A stretch of DNA of 64,000 nt from Arabiibacter massiliensis (lineage in GTDB: Bacteria; Actinomycetota; Coriobacteriia; Coriobacteriales; Eggerthellaceae), in the NCBI RefSeq assembly GCF_900169505.1, contig NZ_LT827021.1:372001-436000 (forward strand), in the 5' to 3' direction. The notes beneath the pieces are model-generated. The model worked only from the letters and a program-made list of their open reading frames with translations. It ran no database searches and had not been told where the DNA came from. Shown here piece by piece: positions 1 through 8,459 of this stretch (its first letter is position 1; every line of letters begins with the position of its first letter). Position numbers and translations under genes: made by a program.

Positions 1-617
1 ATGATGTCGCGGTCGGCCAGCACCTGGTCGCGGGCCATGGCGGCGAGGCCGCGGTAAAGCGGCACGCTCGCGCGCTTCTCCACGTCGTCGCAGAGGGCCG
101 GCACCCAGGCGGCCAGGTGGTCGCGCCCGAACGCGGCCTGCGTCTCCACGAGCCGCTCCGCTTCGTCGGCCTCTCCGGCCGCAAGCGCCGCCGCCGTCCG
201 CTCGGCCAGCTTCGCCATGAAGTCGAACTCGAGCGCCACGTGGTCCTCAGGCAGATCGAAGCCCGCCGGCGCCTCGAGGCCCGCCTCGCGGTAGAGCGCC
301 GTCACCTCGTCGCGCGCCTCCTGCATGAGCAGGTGCACGGGGCTCGTGTACACCGACTCGTAGGGAGCCACCGGATGCGCGCTCATCCCCAGGAACAGCC
401 GGTTGTAGTCGGCCTCCGCGTCGATGCGCAGCCGCTCGTCATCGCCCTGCGCCAGCTCGGCGAAGAACGCGGCCAGGGGGTGGGACTCGTCGTCGCTGGC
501 CGCCGCCCTCATGGACGCGAGGAACGCCGTATCGGGGGCGGCGGCGAACGCGCGGGAGAGGAAGCGGTAGGCGAGCGCGCGATCCTCCATGAGCTCGATC
601 TTCTCGCTCGTGTCCAT
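1..617 (-). CDS. TorD/DmsD-family molybdoenzyme chaperone (C-terminus outside window)
   Basis: Cytoplasmic maturation factor of the TorD/NarJ superfamily, which binds the Tat leader of a molybdoenzyme and delays export until the cofactor is inserted. About 205 residues are visible; the gene runs off the left edge. The segment LPEDHVALEFDFM fits the family signature (E-x-D-H-x(3,4)-L-x-F-M), and the protein is helical throughout. The ATG at 617 is preceded by AAGGAG at a spacing of 6. It follows the ferredoxin gene by 100 bp on the same strand, so it is the third gene of the molybdoenzyme operon and presumably serves the catalytic subunit ending at 1266. The family call is secure; the client is inferred from position. 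Confidence 0.88.
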   Translation of the reverse strand, partial: MDTSEKIELMEDRALAYRFLSRAFAAAPDTAFLASMRAAASDDESHPLAAFFAELAQGDDERLRIDAEADYNRLFLGMSAHPVAPYESVYTSPVHLLMQEARDEVTALYREAGLEAPAGFDLPEDHVALEFDFMAKLAERTAAALAAGEADEAERLVETQAAFGRDHLAAWVPALCDDVEKRASVPLYRGLAAMARDQVLADRDI

Positions 618-717
618 TGATGCTCCTTATCGTCGGATGGATGGAAAGCCGGGCGCCGCGAAGGGGAGGGAGGTCGGCGGTGCCCGGCTGGGGCAGGGTA
701 TGCCCGGGTCGTTCAGC

Positions 718-1260
718 TTACGAGACGTACACGCTCGGGTTCGTGGCGCCCTCCATGCGCGCGCCGCCCTTCGCGGTCGCGGCCTTCTCCATCTCGGAGA
801 GCGGGCCGAACTGCAGCGCCTTCATCGGGCAGGTGAGCACGCAATGCGGCATCTCGAGGTCCTCGCCGCGGCCGACGGACAGGCACGTGTCGCACTTGTC
901 CATCTTGAAGCCGCCGCCCTCCTGCTTGACGTACTGCGGCACGTCGAAGGGGCAGGCCGCCGAGCACGTCTTGCACCCGATGCACTTCTCCAAATCCACC
1001 ACCACGGCGCCGTCCTCCTCGCGCTTGCTGATGGCGCCCTGCGGGCACTTCTCAACGCACGCGGGATTCTCGCAGTGCATGCACGACAGCGACTCGAAAT
1101 GGCGCTTGACGTCGGGGAACGTTCCCTCTTCCGTCTCCTGGACGTTGCGGCGGGACACGGTGCCCGCCTCTATCTCGTGCCACTGCTTGCAGGCCACCTG
1201 GCAGGCCCAGCATTTGATGCAGCGGCTCGTATCGACGTAGAATCCGTACTGCTCAGCCAT
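718..1260 (-). CDS. DmsB-like 4Fe-4S electron-transfer subunit
   Basis: 180-residue polyferredoxin that should carry electrons to the adjacent molybdopterin subunit. Sixteen cysteines fall into four clusters: residues 14-24 (CIKCWACQVAC), CMHCENPACVEKC, CIGCKTCSAAC and CDTC...HCVLTC. This is the four-cluster arrangement of DmsB/NrfC/PsrB-type subunits. There is no signal peptide; such subunits are usually exported as a complex with the Tat-signal partner. The start is 5 bp downstream of the catalytic subunit's stop codon, indicating tight coupling. No DmsC/NrfD-like membrane anchor follows in the visible part, so the electron donor is unknown. Confidence 0.93.
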   Translation of the reverse strand: MAEQYGFYVDTSRCIKCWACQVACKQWHEIEAGTVSRRNVQETEEGTFPDVKRHFESLSCMHCENPACVEKCPQGAISKREEDGAVVVDLEKCIGCKTCSAACPFDVPQYVKQEGGGFKMDKCDTCLSVGRGEDLEMPHCVLTCPMKALQFGPLSEMEKAATAKGGARMEGATNPSVYVS

Positions 1261-1265
1261 CGTCG

Positions 1266-3674
1266 TTACCCCTCACTCTTCGAAATCTTGACGAGCGTCT
1301 GCTTGGCCATGGCCGAGGTGAAGCCGTCGTAGTTGGTCATGGTGTCGTCGTAGAGCACGTTGACCTCGCTGCCGCCGTCGAGCGTGCCGTAGCCCGGAAG
1401 GCCCAGCTCCTCGCAGGGCTCCCACCAGCCGCGCTTCGTCATGAGCACGTCGGGCGCGATGGCCTCGAAGTAGCGCGCCACCATCTTGATGGAGCCGTGG
1501 GGCGACTCGATGTTCATCCAGCCGCCGTCCTCGATGCCGTACTTCTTGGCCGTGGCCGGGTTGATCTTCACCCACGGCTCGGGCTGCAGCTCGCGCAGGT
1601 AGGGCACGTCGTGATAGTAGCTGTGGTTGCACAGGCGGTACGCATGGACGTCGGAGATGACCAGCGGATACTCCGCGGCGATATCCGGCGTGCCCGCGAT
1701 GCTCTCGGGCGCGCCCGTGTAGACGGGCAGACGCGAGATGGTGCCGGTGTCGGTGGCGTTGGGCTTGTCGCCGATCCAGTCGTTCACGCACTGCACCTTG
1801 CCGCCGGGCAGCGACGAGAACATCTTCTCGTAGGTCTGGTACTCGGGCTCGGTCGGCTTGGCGTCGTCGGTGCGCTCCTTGAAGATGTAGCCCTTCTCGC
1901 GGAGCTCCTCGAGCGTGATGCCGGAGCCGTCCAGCTGCTCGGAGAGCATCTTGTCCACGTCGCCGTCCCAGAAGTCGGCGCCGTAGCCCATGCGAACGGC
2001 CAGGTCGAGGTAGTATTCCCAGTCGGAGCGGGACTCGCCCATGGGTTCCGCGAGCACCTGGTTGATGCCGATGAACGTGCCGGCGGGGCTGTTCTTCGTG
2101 GCGAACTGGTCGGCCGCCTCGTACTGCGTGCACGCGGGCAGCACGATGTCGGCGTAGTCGCACGAGGAGTTCCACGCGGTGTCCATCACCACGTAGTAGT
2201 CGAGCTTCTTGAGCGCCTCGGCGATGGTCTTGGGCTGGCGCGTGGCCGACATGGGGTTGGACGACTGGCCGAACACGAAGCGCAGCGGGTAGGGGTCCTC
2301 GGTGAGGATGGACTGCAGACCCTTGTTGTAGGCGCTCGTGGGGCCGGACTCCTGCGTCATCATGGTCTGGAACCAGCGCGGGGTCTCGGGCGCGACCAGC
2401 TTGGCGACGCCGGGCATCCAGCCGTTGGCCTCGTCTTCCTCGCTTGCGGGCAGGCGGTCGGAAAGAAGGTCGACGCCCTTGGTCTTGATGAGGGGCTCCG
2501 GCATGACCATGCCCGCCCCGCCGCCGCCGGCGATGCCGAGGTTGCCGGTGATGGCCTCGATGATGCAGGCGCACGCCACGGTCCAGTGGCCGTCGTTGGC
2601 CTGGTCGCCGATGCCGTTGCCGATGTTGATGCCCATGGGCTTCACGGTGCCCATGAGGCGCGCGACCTCGGTGATCTGCGCCTCGGGCAGGCCGGTGATC
2701 TCGGCGGCCCAGGCGGGGGTGTACTGCTTGATGTGCTCGGCGAGCTCGTCGAAGCCGTTCGTCCAGTTCTCGACGAAGTCGTGGTCGTAGAGGTCCTCGC
2801 CGATGATGACGTTCAAGAACGCCATGGCCAGCGCCGTGTCGGTGCCGGGGCGCACGGGCATCCAGATGTCGGCGTGCGAGCCGAGGCCCTCCTGCATCGG
2901 GCGGATGTCGACGATCTGCATGCCGGCTTCCTTGGCGTCCATGCGCTTGCAGGGGTTGCCCTGGTTGACGGCGGAGTTCTCGGAGTTGTAGCCCCACACC
3001 ACCAGAAGCTTCGTCTTGTTCAGCTGGCCGGGCGCCGTGTCGGTGGCCTTGGCGTGCGCGGGGCCGCCGATGGTCACGAGGCGCGAGAACATGCGCTGCG
3101 AGTTGCAGATGGCCGAGTGCAGGTAGTTCGGGGAGCCGTGCACGTTGAGGAAGCGGCGGCCGAGCGAGCCGAGCACCGCGTAGAACTGCGGGCTGAGCAC
3201 GCCGTAGGACTCAGGCCCGTACTGCTCCTTCTGCTCCTTGAGCTTGGCCGCGATGGTGTCCATGGCCTCGTCCCAGGTGATCTTCTCGAACTTGCCCTCG
3301 CCCTTCTCGCCTGTGCGCTTCATGGGATAGAGCAGGCGCGTGGGCGAGTACAGCGTGTGCATGGCCGCGTTGCCCTTGGCGCACAGGGTGCGCGAGCCGC
3401 GGCCGAAGTTGTTGCCGGCCTCGGGGTTGCCCTCGACGTTCACCCAGCGGCCGTCCTTAATGGTGCACAGCGTGGAGCAGTGCGTGCGGGCGGGGCCGCA
3501 CATCTTGCACCAGGCGTGCTTGACCTCGACGACGGGCTCGGCGGCGGGCTCGTTGGACGGCGCGCCGGTCCCCTCGGTCTCTTTGAGGCCCTCGTTCGCG
3601 CAGCCGCCCAGCACGGCTGCAGCGCCGAGCGCGGCGGCGCCCTTGAAGAACGTTCTCCTCGTCAGTTCTGCCAT
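1266..3674 (-). CDS. Tat-exported molybdopterin oxidoreductase, DMSO reductase family
   Basis: 802-residue catalytic subunit. The N-terminus has a twin-arginine motif (TRRTFFKG, residues 5-12) and a possible lipobox (LGGC, residues 22-25), so export and perhaps lipid anchoring are likely. An Fe-S cysteine group follows (C56, C59, C66, C70, C98); the gap after the CX2C pair is longer than the usual CX2CX3C. The Mo-bis-MGD domains and a C-terminal dinucleotide-binding domain fill the rest. The start at 3674 is chosen because AGGAGGG lies 6 bases upstream and the Tat leader begins there, although the frame stays open much further upstream. It heads an operon with the ferredoxin and TorD genes and is divergent from a membrane-LuxR regulator, the arrangement seen for Eggerthella reductases and dehydroxylases. 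The substrate cannot be read from sequence. Confidence 0.93.
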   Translation of the reverse strand: MAELTRRTFFKGAAALGAAAVLGGCANEGLKETEGTGAPSNEPAAEPVVEVKHAWCKMCGPARTHCSTLCTIKDGRWVNVEGNPEAGNNFGRGSRTLCAKGNAAMHTLYSPTRLLYPMKRTGEKGEGKFEKITWDEAMDTIAAKLKEQKEQYGPESYGVLSPQFYAVLGSLGRRFLNVHGSPNYLHSAICNSQRMFSRLVTIGGPAHAKATDTAPGQLNKTKLLVVWGYNSENSAVNQGNPCKRMDAKEAGMQIVDIRPMQEGLGSHADIWMPVRPGTDTALAMAFLNVIIGEDLYDHDFVENWTNGFDELAEHIKQYTPAWAAEITGLPEAQITEVARLMGTVKPMGINIGNGIGDQANDGHWTVACACIIEAITGNLGIAGGGGAGMVMPEPLIKTKGVDLLSDRLPASEEDEANGWMPGVAKLVAPETPRWFQTMMTQESGPTSAYNKGLQSILTEDPYPLRFVFGQSSNPMSATRQPKTIAEALKKLDYYVVMDTAWNSSCDYADIVLPACTQYEAADQFATKNSPAGTFIGINQVLAEPMGESRSDWEYYLDLAVRMGYGADFWDGDVDKMLSEQLDGSGITLEELREKGYIFKERTDDAKPTEPEYQTYEKMFSSLPGGKVQCVNDWIGDKPNATDTGTISRLPVYTGAPESIAGTPDIAAEYPLVISDVHAYRLCNHSYYHDVPYLRELQPEPWVKINPATAKKYGIEDGGWMNIESPHGSIKMVARYFEAIAPDVLMTKRGWWEPCEELGLPGYGTLDGGSEVNVLYDDTMTNYDGFTSAMAKQTLVKISKSEG

Positions 3675-3878
3675 AATTCCCTCCTGTGGAAACGATGTGC
3701 CCCTTGCGCGCACGCCCGGCCTTCCCCTGGCCGATCCCCCTCTCGTGCTCTCCTCGTGCGGCCTGAGCGGCCCGCTCAAGGGGATCGCGTCTGCGATGGC
3801 CCGACTGTACGACGAGCGCGCCGTGTTTTGAATCGTAGGTTTCAACGTTTTTCGCGCAAAGCGGTCCATCAGGCGCGA

Positions 3879-3914
3879 CATATGATTCATATGATGAGCG
3901 TTTTGCGCTACAAT
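3879..3914 (+). promoter_or_regulatory. Palindrome CATATGATTCATATG and -10 box of the LuxR-type gene
   Basis: A perfect 7+1+7 inverted repeat (3879-3893) lies just upstream of a -10 like TACAAT (3909-3914), 26 bp before the LuxR gene's first ATG. It sits in the 265 bp spacer shared with the divergent molybdoenzyme operon, so it is a candidate operator for the adjacent regulator. The rest of the spacer shows no clear element. Confidence 0.5.
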
Positions 3915-3939
3915 ACGTGCCGGGAGGAGCGCCGCGAAC

Positions 3940-5445
3940 ATGCGGCGCCGGGGGAGAGGGAACGCCATGGCGTCAGCCGCTAATCGCTTCGCCTGCATGC
4001 GCGGGCATTTGAGGGCCGTGACCCTCGCCGATGTGTTCGACGTGCGCGTGCTCGGGCTCGCCTTGAGCCTGGCATGGTCGTCCGTCACGTTCTTCAGCAC
4101 CGTGGTGCATTTCTCAACGCGCAACGACGTGAGCCACTTCAACAGCGTGGTGGGGTTCTCGAGCCTGGGGATGCTCGCCGTGCTCGTGGCGGCCGCCCTG
4201 CTGCCCCGCCTGTTCGCGCGCGTTATGTCTGCGCGGGCCGTACGCTGGTCGGTGCCCGGCATCATGGCGGCCATGACCGTCGTGCTCGTGGTGGTGGACC
4301 ACGACGTGTTCCGGCAGCCGTGGTGCTCCATCGCGGCCACCTGCGCCGGCGCCGGCCTCGGCGTGCTCTACCTGGCCTGGGCCGACGAGTTCCGCAAGCT
4401 CGACGCCGCCCAGTCGGTGGTGAAGGCCGTGTGCTCGTTCCTGCTGGCGGCCGTGGCGTTCGCGCTGGTCGTGGCGCTGCCGCGCGAGCTTGCCGTCGTG
4501 CTCACGGTGCTCATGCCCCTCGTCGCCGGCGCGGTGCTGTTCGCGCGCATCGGCGCGTGGCGGGAGATGGCGCCGCCCGAGCCCTCCACGTTGCGCCGCG
4601 GCGCGTTCTCCATCCGCGCGGTGCTCTCCATCGGGGCGCTCGCGCTGTCCGAATCGTTCATGCGGGCGCTCTTCCTCAACGCCTCGCCCATCATCAACGA
4701 GGGCAGCTATCCGTGGCTGTTCCTCGTGGCCTCCATGGCGTCCGTGGCGCTCATCTGCGGCCCCTTGTTCTCCGCGCGCGAGCTGGACTTCGGCGCGGCC
4801 TACCAGGCCACGGTGTTCGCGCTCGGGTTCATCTTCCTTCTGCTGCCCATCCTCGACTTGGGCACGGTGCCGGCCGACATCCTCGCGCTCGTCTCCTACA
4901 GCACGGTGACGATGCTCACGTGGATCGTGCTCACGCGCATCATCGGGCTCTACCGGCTCTCGACCCTGTTCGCGTTCGGCATCGGCTGGAGCGCCTACGT
5001 CGCAGGCTCGCTCGCCGGCACGTTCGGCGCCGCGCTGCTCAGCTCGTTTTGGGAGCTCGAGCCGCGCGTGCTGAGCATCGTGGAGCTCGTGTGCGTGTGC
5101 CTGCTGTTCTTCGCCTACCTGTTCCTGTTCAACGAGCGGTCGATGATGCGTCTGCTCGGCGGCCCGTCCGGCGACGACCGCCGGCCGTTCCGCGCGCGCT
5201 GCGAGCAGGTGGCGCGCGAGCACGAGCTCACGGCCCGCGAGGCCGAGATCATGGTGCTCGTGGCAAAGGGCCGCTCGACGCCGCGTATACAGAAGCAGCT
5301 CGGCCTCACGGCGGGCACGGTGAACACGCACCTCGCGCACCTCTACCGCAAGCTCGACGTGCATGACAAGCAGGAGCTCATCGACCTGCTGGAGGAGCGT
5401 CGGGGCGAGGCGCGTCCGGAAGCTCAGGCCAAGTCGGCGCAGTAG
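3940..5445 (+). CDS. LuxR-family regulator with polytopic membrane N-terminal domain
   Basis: 501 residues. Roughly the first 400 form about twelve hydrophobic segments arranged like an MFS-type permease; the last 65 are a LuxR/GerE helix-turn-helix (LTAREAEIMVLVAKGRST...GTVNTHLAHLYRKL). Proteins of this architecture are abundant in Eggerthella and relatives, typically beside respiratory reductases, and probably sense a substrate at the membrane. The divergent molybdoenzyme operon is the obvious target. Two starts are possible: ATG 3940 (GGGAGGAG upstream, long spacing) or ATG 3967 (GAGAGGG, spacing 6, residue 10 of the longer form). The gene overlaps the convergent HD-domain gene by 22 bp at its 3' end. 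Confidence 0.9.
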   Translation: MRRRGRGNAMASAANRFACMRGHLRAVTLADVFDVRVLGLALSLAWSSVTFFSTVVHFSTRNDVSHFNSVVGFSSLGMLAVLVAAALLPRLFARVMSARAVRWSVPGIMAAMTVVLVVVDHDVFRQPWCSIAATCAGAGLGVLYLAWADEFRKLDAAQSVVKAVCSFLLAAVAFALVVALPRELAVVLTVLMPLVAGAVLFARIGAWREMAPPEPSTLRRGAFSIRAVLSIGALALSESFMRALFLNASPIINEGSYPWLFLVASMASVALICGPLFSARELDFGAAYQATVFALGFIFLLLPILDLGTVPADILALVSYSTVTMLTWIVLTRIIGLYRLSTLFAFGIGWSAYVAGSLAGTFGAALLSSFWELEPRVLSIVELVCVCLLFFAYLFLFNERSMMRLLGGPSGDDRRPFRARCEQVAREHELTAREAEIMVLVAKGRSTPRIQKQLGLTAGTVNTHLAHLYRKLDVHDKQELIDLLEERRGEARPEAQAKSAQ

Positions 5446-6650
5446 CCCTGCGCGATGATGCGCCGGCCGCTTTCGGGGAACAGGTGCGCGTAGAGCGCCA
5501 TGAAGTAGCTGTCGGTCATGGAGGCCAGGTAGTCCACGACGATCTGGTTCGGCTCGGTGGCCAGGTAGTCCTCGGCCGTCACCGTGCGCGACTTCGCGCA
5601 GAGCGACGCCACGTGGTGCCTGAACACCGGCGACGACTCGTTCCCGGCCAGAAGGTCGTCGAGCAGGCGGGCGTAGAGCTCCTCGAACATCTCCTCGACG
5701 ATGTTGCCGGCACCGGCCACCACGCCCTCCTGCTCGTAGATAAGCTCGTAGTTCTGGCGCTTGGCGCGCTTGAGGTCGGCGAACACGGCTCCGCTCATGG
5801 CGATGCGGTCGGTGCCGTAGCTGGCGTTGACGATGTCCACCGTCAGGTTGTTGATGATGCGCGCGTTGTCGCGGCCGATCACCTCGCTGTCGAACGCGTC
5901 GAGCGAGCCGATCACGCCCATGTCGACGGCATCCGCGCGGTCCTTGCCCACGTAGGCGATCATGTCGGCGACGCGCACCACGCAGCCCTCGAGCGTGGAG
6001 GGGCGTAGGCGCTTGATGGCCTGCTCGTCCACGTAGCATTCCTCCACGAGCGCGTCGAGCGTCGCGAAGTCGCGCGTGTCGCCGACGCTCAGCACCTGCT
6101 GGGCGAACTCGCCGTTGTGGCAGAGCACGCCGTCGAGCGTCTGGAGGCTCACATTGCGGCGGTAGAGCTTGTCGAGCACGCGCACCGAGTGCACGTTGTG
6201 GTTGAACGAGCGGCCCGTGCGCTCGCGATAGCACTGGCTGAGGAAGCGCTCGCCGGCGTGGCCGAACGGCGTGTGGCCCACGTCGTGGCCGAGCGCGATG
6301 GCCTCGATGAGCTCCGTGTTCAGGCCGAGCAGGCTGCCGATGCCGCGCGCGACGCGGCTCACCAGCTGCACGTGAAGGCCGCGCCGGCTGATGTCGTCGT
6401 TCTCCACGAACGAGAACACCTGCGTCTTGTCGGCGTAGCGGTTGTAGGCTGGCACGTTCAGGATCTTCTCGATGTCGCGCGCGAACGCGGGGCGGGCGAG
6501 CGTGGCCTCGTCGTGGGGGTTGGCCTCGCGCCGTGCGACGTCCGCGTCGTCGAAGGCGAGCGGGTGCTTGCGCCCCGCCGCGCGGTCGGCGCGGATGGCG
6601 GCCTCGATCTCGGGGTCGAGCGTGAGGTAGGGGATGGCCTGCTGTTCCAT
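5424..6650 (-). CDS. HD-domain deoxynucleoside triphosphate triphosphohydrolase-like protein (dGTPase family)
   Basis: 408 residues. The HD signature ALGHDVGHTPFGHAGE and the following NHNVHSVRVL block match the dGTPase subgroup of HD phosphohydrolases, which hydrolyse dNTPs to the deoxynucleoside and tripolyphosphate. The N-terminal part includes a metal-ligand His in RRGLHVQLVSRVAR. ATG 6650 is chosen because GAGGA lies 5 bases upstream; the frame is open to 6683. It is a single gene, convergent with and overlapping the LuxR regulator. The family is clear; preference for dGTP over other nucleotides is not shown. Confidence 0.88.
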   Translation of the reverse strand: MEQQAIPYLTLDPEIEAAIRADRAAGRKHPLAFDDADVARREANPHDEATLARPAFARDIEKILNVPAYNRYADKTQVFSFVENDDISRRGLHVQLVSRVARGIGSLLGLNTELIEAIALGHDVGHTPFGHAGERFLSQCYRERTGRSFNHNVHSVRVLDKLYRRNVSLQTLDGVLCHNGEFAQQVLSVGDTRDFATLDALVEECYVDEQAIKRLRPSTLEGCVVRVADMIAYVGKDRADAVDMGVIGSLDAFDSEVIGRDNARIINNLTVDIVNASYGTDRIAMSGAVFADLKRAKRQNYELIYEQEGVVAGAGNIVEEMFEELYARLLDDLLAGNESSPVFRHHVASLCAKSRTVTAEDYLATEPNQIVVDYLASMTDSYFMALYAHLFPESGRRIIAQGYCADLA

Positions 6651-6743
6651 GTGCGTCCTCTTTCCCGTGTGTTCCGAGGACATTGTAACGCATGGTGCCG
6701 GGGAAGCGACGTTCTGGCCTCAATATATAAGTAAGAGCATCAT

Positions 6744-6871
6744 GGACAAGATAGACCTTCGGGACTGATTTCTTGTCGGGAATCCCCGGTTCGACTTATT
6801 GCCATCAGGGGTTTCTTCGTTTTCCGTTGGCTATGACGCGGAAAAATCAGTCCCGAAGGCCGATTTTGTCC
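6744..6871. repeat. Hairpin element with 28 bp inverted arms (copy A)
   Basis: Left arm 6744-6771 and right arm 6844-6871 are reverse complements with three mismatches, separated by about 72 bp. Both ends carry GGACA/TGTCC, and the left flank reads AGCATCATGGACA. A second element at 59220-59348 has the same flank, ends and loop motif (GGGGTTTC), so this is a dispersed family. It occupies most of the spacer between the HD gene and the convergent-side baeRF gene; a role in termination or as a mobile miniature element is possible. Confidence 0.7.
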
Positions 6872-6903
6872 AAGAGGCCTCGCCAGCAGATTTTCGATTC
6901 GGG

Positions 6904-8046
6904 CTAGTACCTGTACAACGCGGCGACGCCGGCGTCGGTGGGCATGAGGGCGGGGTCCACGAGGTAGACTTCGCCGCCTTGGCGCAGGGTCGCCTGGGCG
7001 AACTCGTCCGCGAGGTCGCCGTCGGCAGGGCGGGTCAGGGTGCCGGTCTGCTCGTCGTAGACGCCGGGGATCGCGGCTTCCTCCTCCACGAGCAGCGCGC
7101 GCACCTTGCGCTCGAGGAGCGCGAACGCGATGGCGTCGAGGTCGTCGGTCGCCTTGCCCGCCGCCCGCGCGTCGCCGAACTCCTCGGCCACCGCCCGGTC
7201 GCGCTTCTCGCGGGCGCGCTCGATGACGGCGGTGGCGTCCTGCAGCAGCTCGGGGAAGTCCACGCCGTCGACGTTCTTCTCGATGCCCTCGTCGAGCAGG
7301 TTCGGCACCGTGGAGAAGCTTCGGAACATCGCCTGGTGCTCAGGCAGGCTCACGAGGATCACCGGCAGCGGGGCGGCGTGCTCCAGGTGCTCGGTCACGG
7401 CCCTGTTCACCGAGCGGAAGAACTTCTCGGCCTCTTCCTTCTTCACGTCGTTGCGTGACTTGTAGCCGTGGTAGGGCGGCATGTGGTTCTCGAGCGAGGA
7501 GTAGTCGAGCGCGCCCTCGTGGCCGTCGTACACCTCGGGGAACTCCTCGCTGAACTCGCCCGGCACGTCGGCGGGCAGCTCGACGCGCTCGAGCGAGCCG
7601 AAATCGCCGTGGATGAGGGCGAAGCGGTCGGCCGAGAGTCCCAGTAGGTAGTAGTGCGCGCCGAACAGGAACGTGCGCATGATCGGCTTCAAGGAGAAGC
7701 GCTCGCCCACGACGACGCGCTCCTCCACGGGAAAGCCGAGCGGCAGCACGTTCACGCGCTCGTCGCTGGCGAGCACCGCCAGGCCGCCCTGCGCCGCGGA
7801 GTGCGCGTAGTCCTCGAAGCGCTCGGCCACGACGTCGAGGTTCGCGACGAGGTTCGCGTACTCGCGGCGCTCGCGCTGCTGCGCCAGCTCGGCCCGCGCC
7901 TCCGACACGAGGTCGCGGAACCGCTCGCGGTCGCGCTCGAGGCCGTCGGCGCCCGAGGTGGGCAGGAAGATGGACACGAGGGGAGGTGCGGCCTGCTCGT
8001 AGAGGACCGGGTCGAAATCCGTGAGCACCGCGATGTCTTCGTTCAT
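6904..8046 (-). CDS. baeRF3-type (bacterial archaeo-eukaryotic release factor) domain protein
   Basis: 380 residues, starting MNEDIAVLTDFDPVL. The layout matches the baeRF family: an N-terminal segment (PLVSIFLPTSGADGLERDRERF), a central eRF1-like domain containing FRSVNRAVTEHLEHAAPLPVILVSLPEHQAMF, and a C-terminal domain with RKVRALLVEEEAAIPGVYDEQTGTL that resembles the L7Ae-like part of eRF1/Pelota. Such proteins have been predicted to act on the ribosome, but no bacterial function is established. No partner gene is adjacent. The ATG at 8046 is preceded by GGAGGTTCCC on the minus strand. Confidence 0.78.
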   Translation of the reverse strand: MNEDIAVLTDFDPVLYEQAAPPLVSIFLPTSGADGLERDRERFRDLVSEARAELAQQRERREYANLVANLDVVAERFEDYAHSAAQGGLAVLASDERVNVLPLGFPVEERVVVGERFSLKPIMRTFLFGAHYYLLGLSADRFALIHGDFGSLERVELPADVPGEFSEEFPEVYDGHEGALDYSSLENHMPPYHGYKSRNDVKKEEAEKFFRSVNRAVTEHLEHAAPLPVILVSLPEHQAMFRSFSTVPNLLDEGIEKNVDGVDFPELLQDATAVIERAREKRDRAVAEEFGDARAAGKATDDLDAIAFALLERKVRALLVEEEAAIPGVYDEQTGTLTRPADGDLADEFAQATLRQGGEVYLVDPALMPTDAGVAALYRY

Positions 8047-8220
8047 GGGGAACCTCCGTGTCCGTCAAGGGAATCGATGCGCCGCTAGCGGGGGCGCGGC
8101 GAAGGCCAGCATAGCAACGCCCGCGCCCGGCGGGCCCGCTTGCAGCGCACCTGTCAACGTCCGGTAGGCGTGCCGGCACGCGATCCGCCCCCGCGCGGCC
8201 GAAGGCGGGCGGGCTTGCGG

Positions 8221-8226
8221 TATACT
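8221..8226 (+). promoter_or_regulatory. -10 box TATACT for the small membrane protein/dnaG operon
   Basis: TATACT sits 32 bp before the ATG at 8259. No convincing -35 is visible. Confidence 0.45.
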
Positions 8227-8258
8227 GGTGCGGAAAACGACGACGGGAGAGGGCGCGC

Positions 8259-8450
8259 ATGAGGAACCGGGAGTGGGTCTACGCGGTCATCGCGGTAATC
8301 AGCTTCGTGATGATGGCCGCGAGCCTCGTGTTCGTGTACATGGACGCGGGTGAGGCCGGCCCCGAGCTCGGCGAGTTCGTGCCGGCCATCGGGTTCGCCC
8401 TCGTGTTCCTGGTGAACCTCGTCCTGTCCAAGCAGAACCGGCGGAGGTAG
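8259..8450 (+). CDS. Small two-helix membrane protein
   Basis: 63 residues with two hydrophobic segments (about 7-26 and 38-56) joined by a short acidic loop, ending in a basic tail (KQNRRR). GGGAGAGGG precedes the ATG by 6 bases. It lies 9 bp upstream of dnaG and is probably cotranscribed. No function is recognised. Confidence 0.75.
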   Translation: MRNREWVYAVIAVISFVMMAASLVFVYMDAGEAGPELGEFVPAIGFALVFLVNLVLSKQNRRR

Positions 8451-8459
8451 GGCGCATCC

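Noticed and set aside
1497..3983. Long plus-strand open frame antisense to the molybdoenzyme gene (also similar long antisense frames over most genes)
   Set aside because: Typical of high-GC DNA; the translations are His/Arg/Val-rich shadow sequences without family motifs.
3675..4340. Upstream extension of the molybdoenzyme frame to 4340
   Set aside because: The extension overlaps the LuxR gene and its promoter; the Tat leader and AGGAGGG place the start at 3674.
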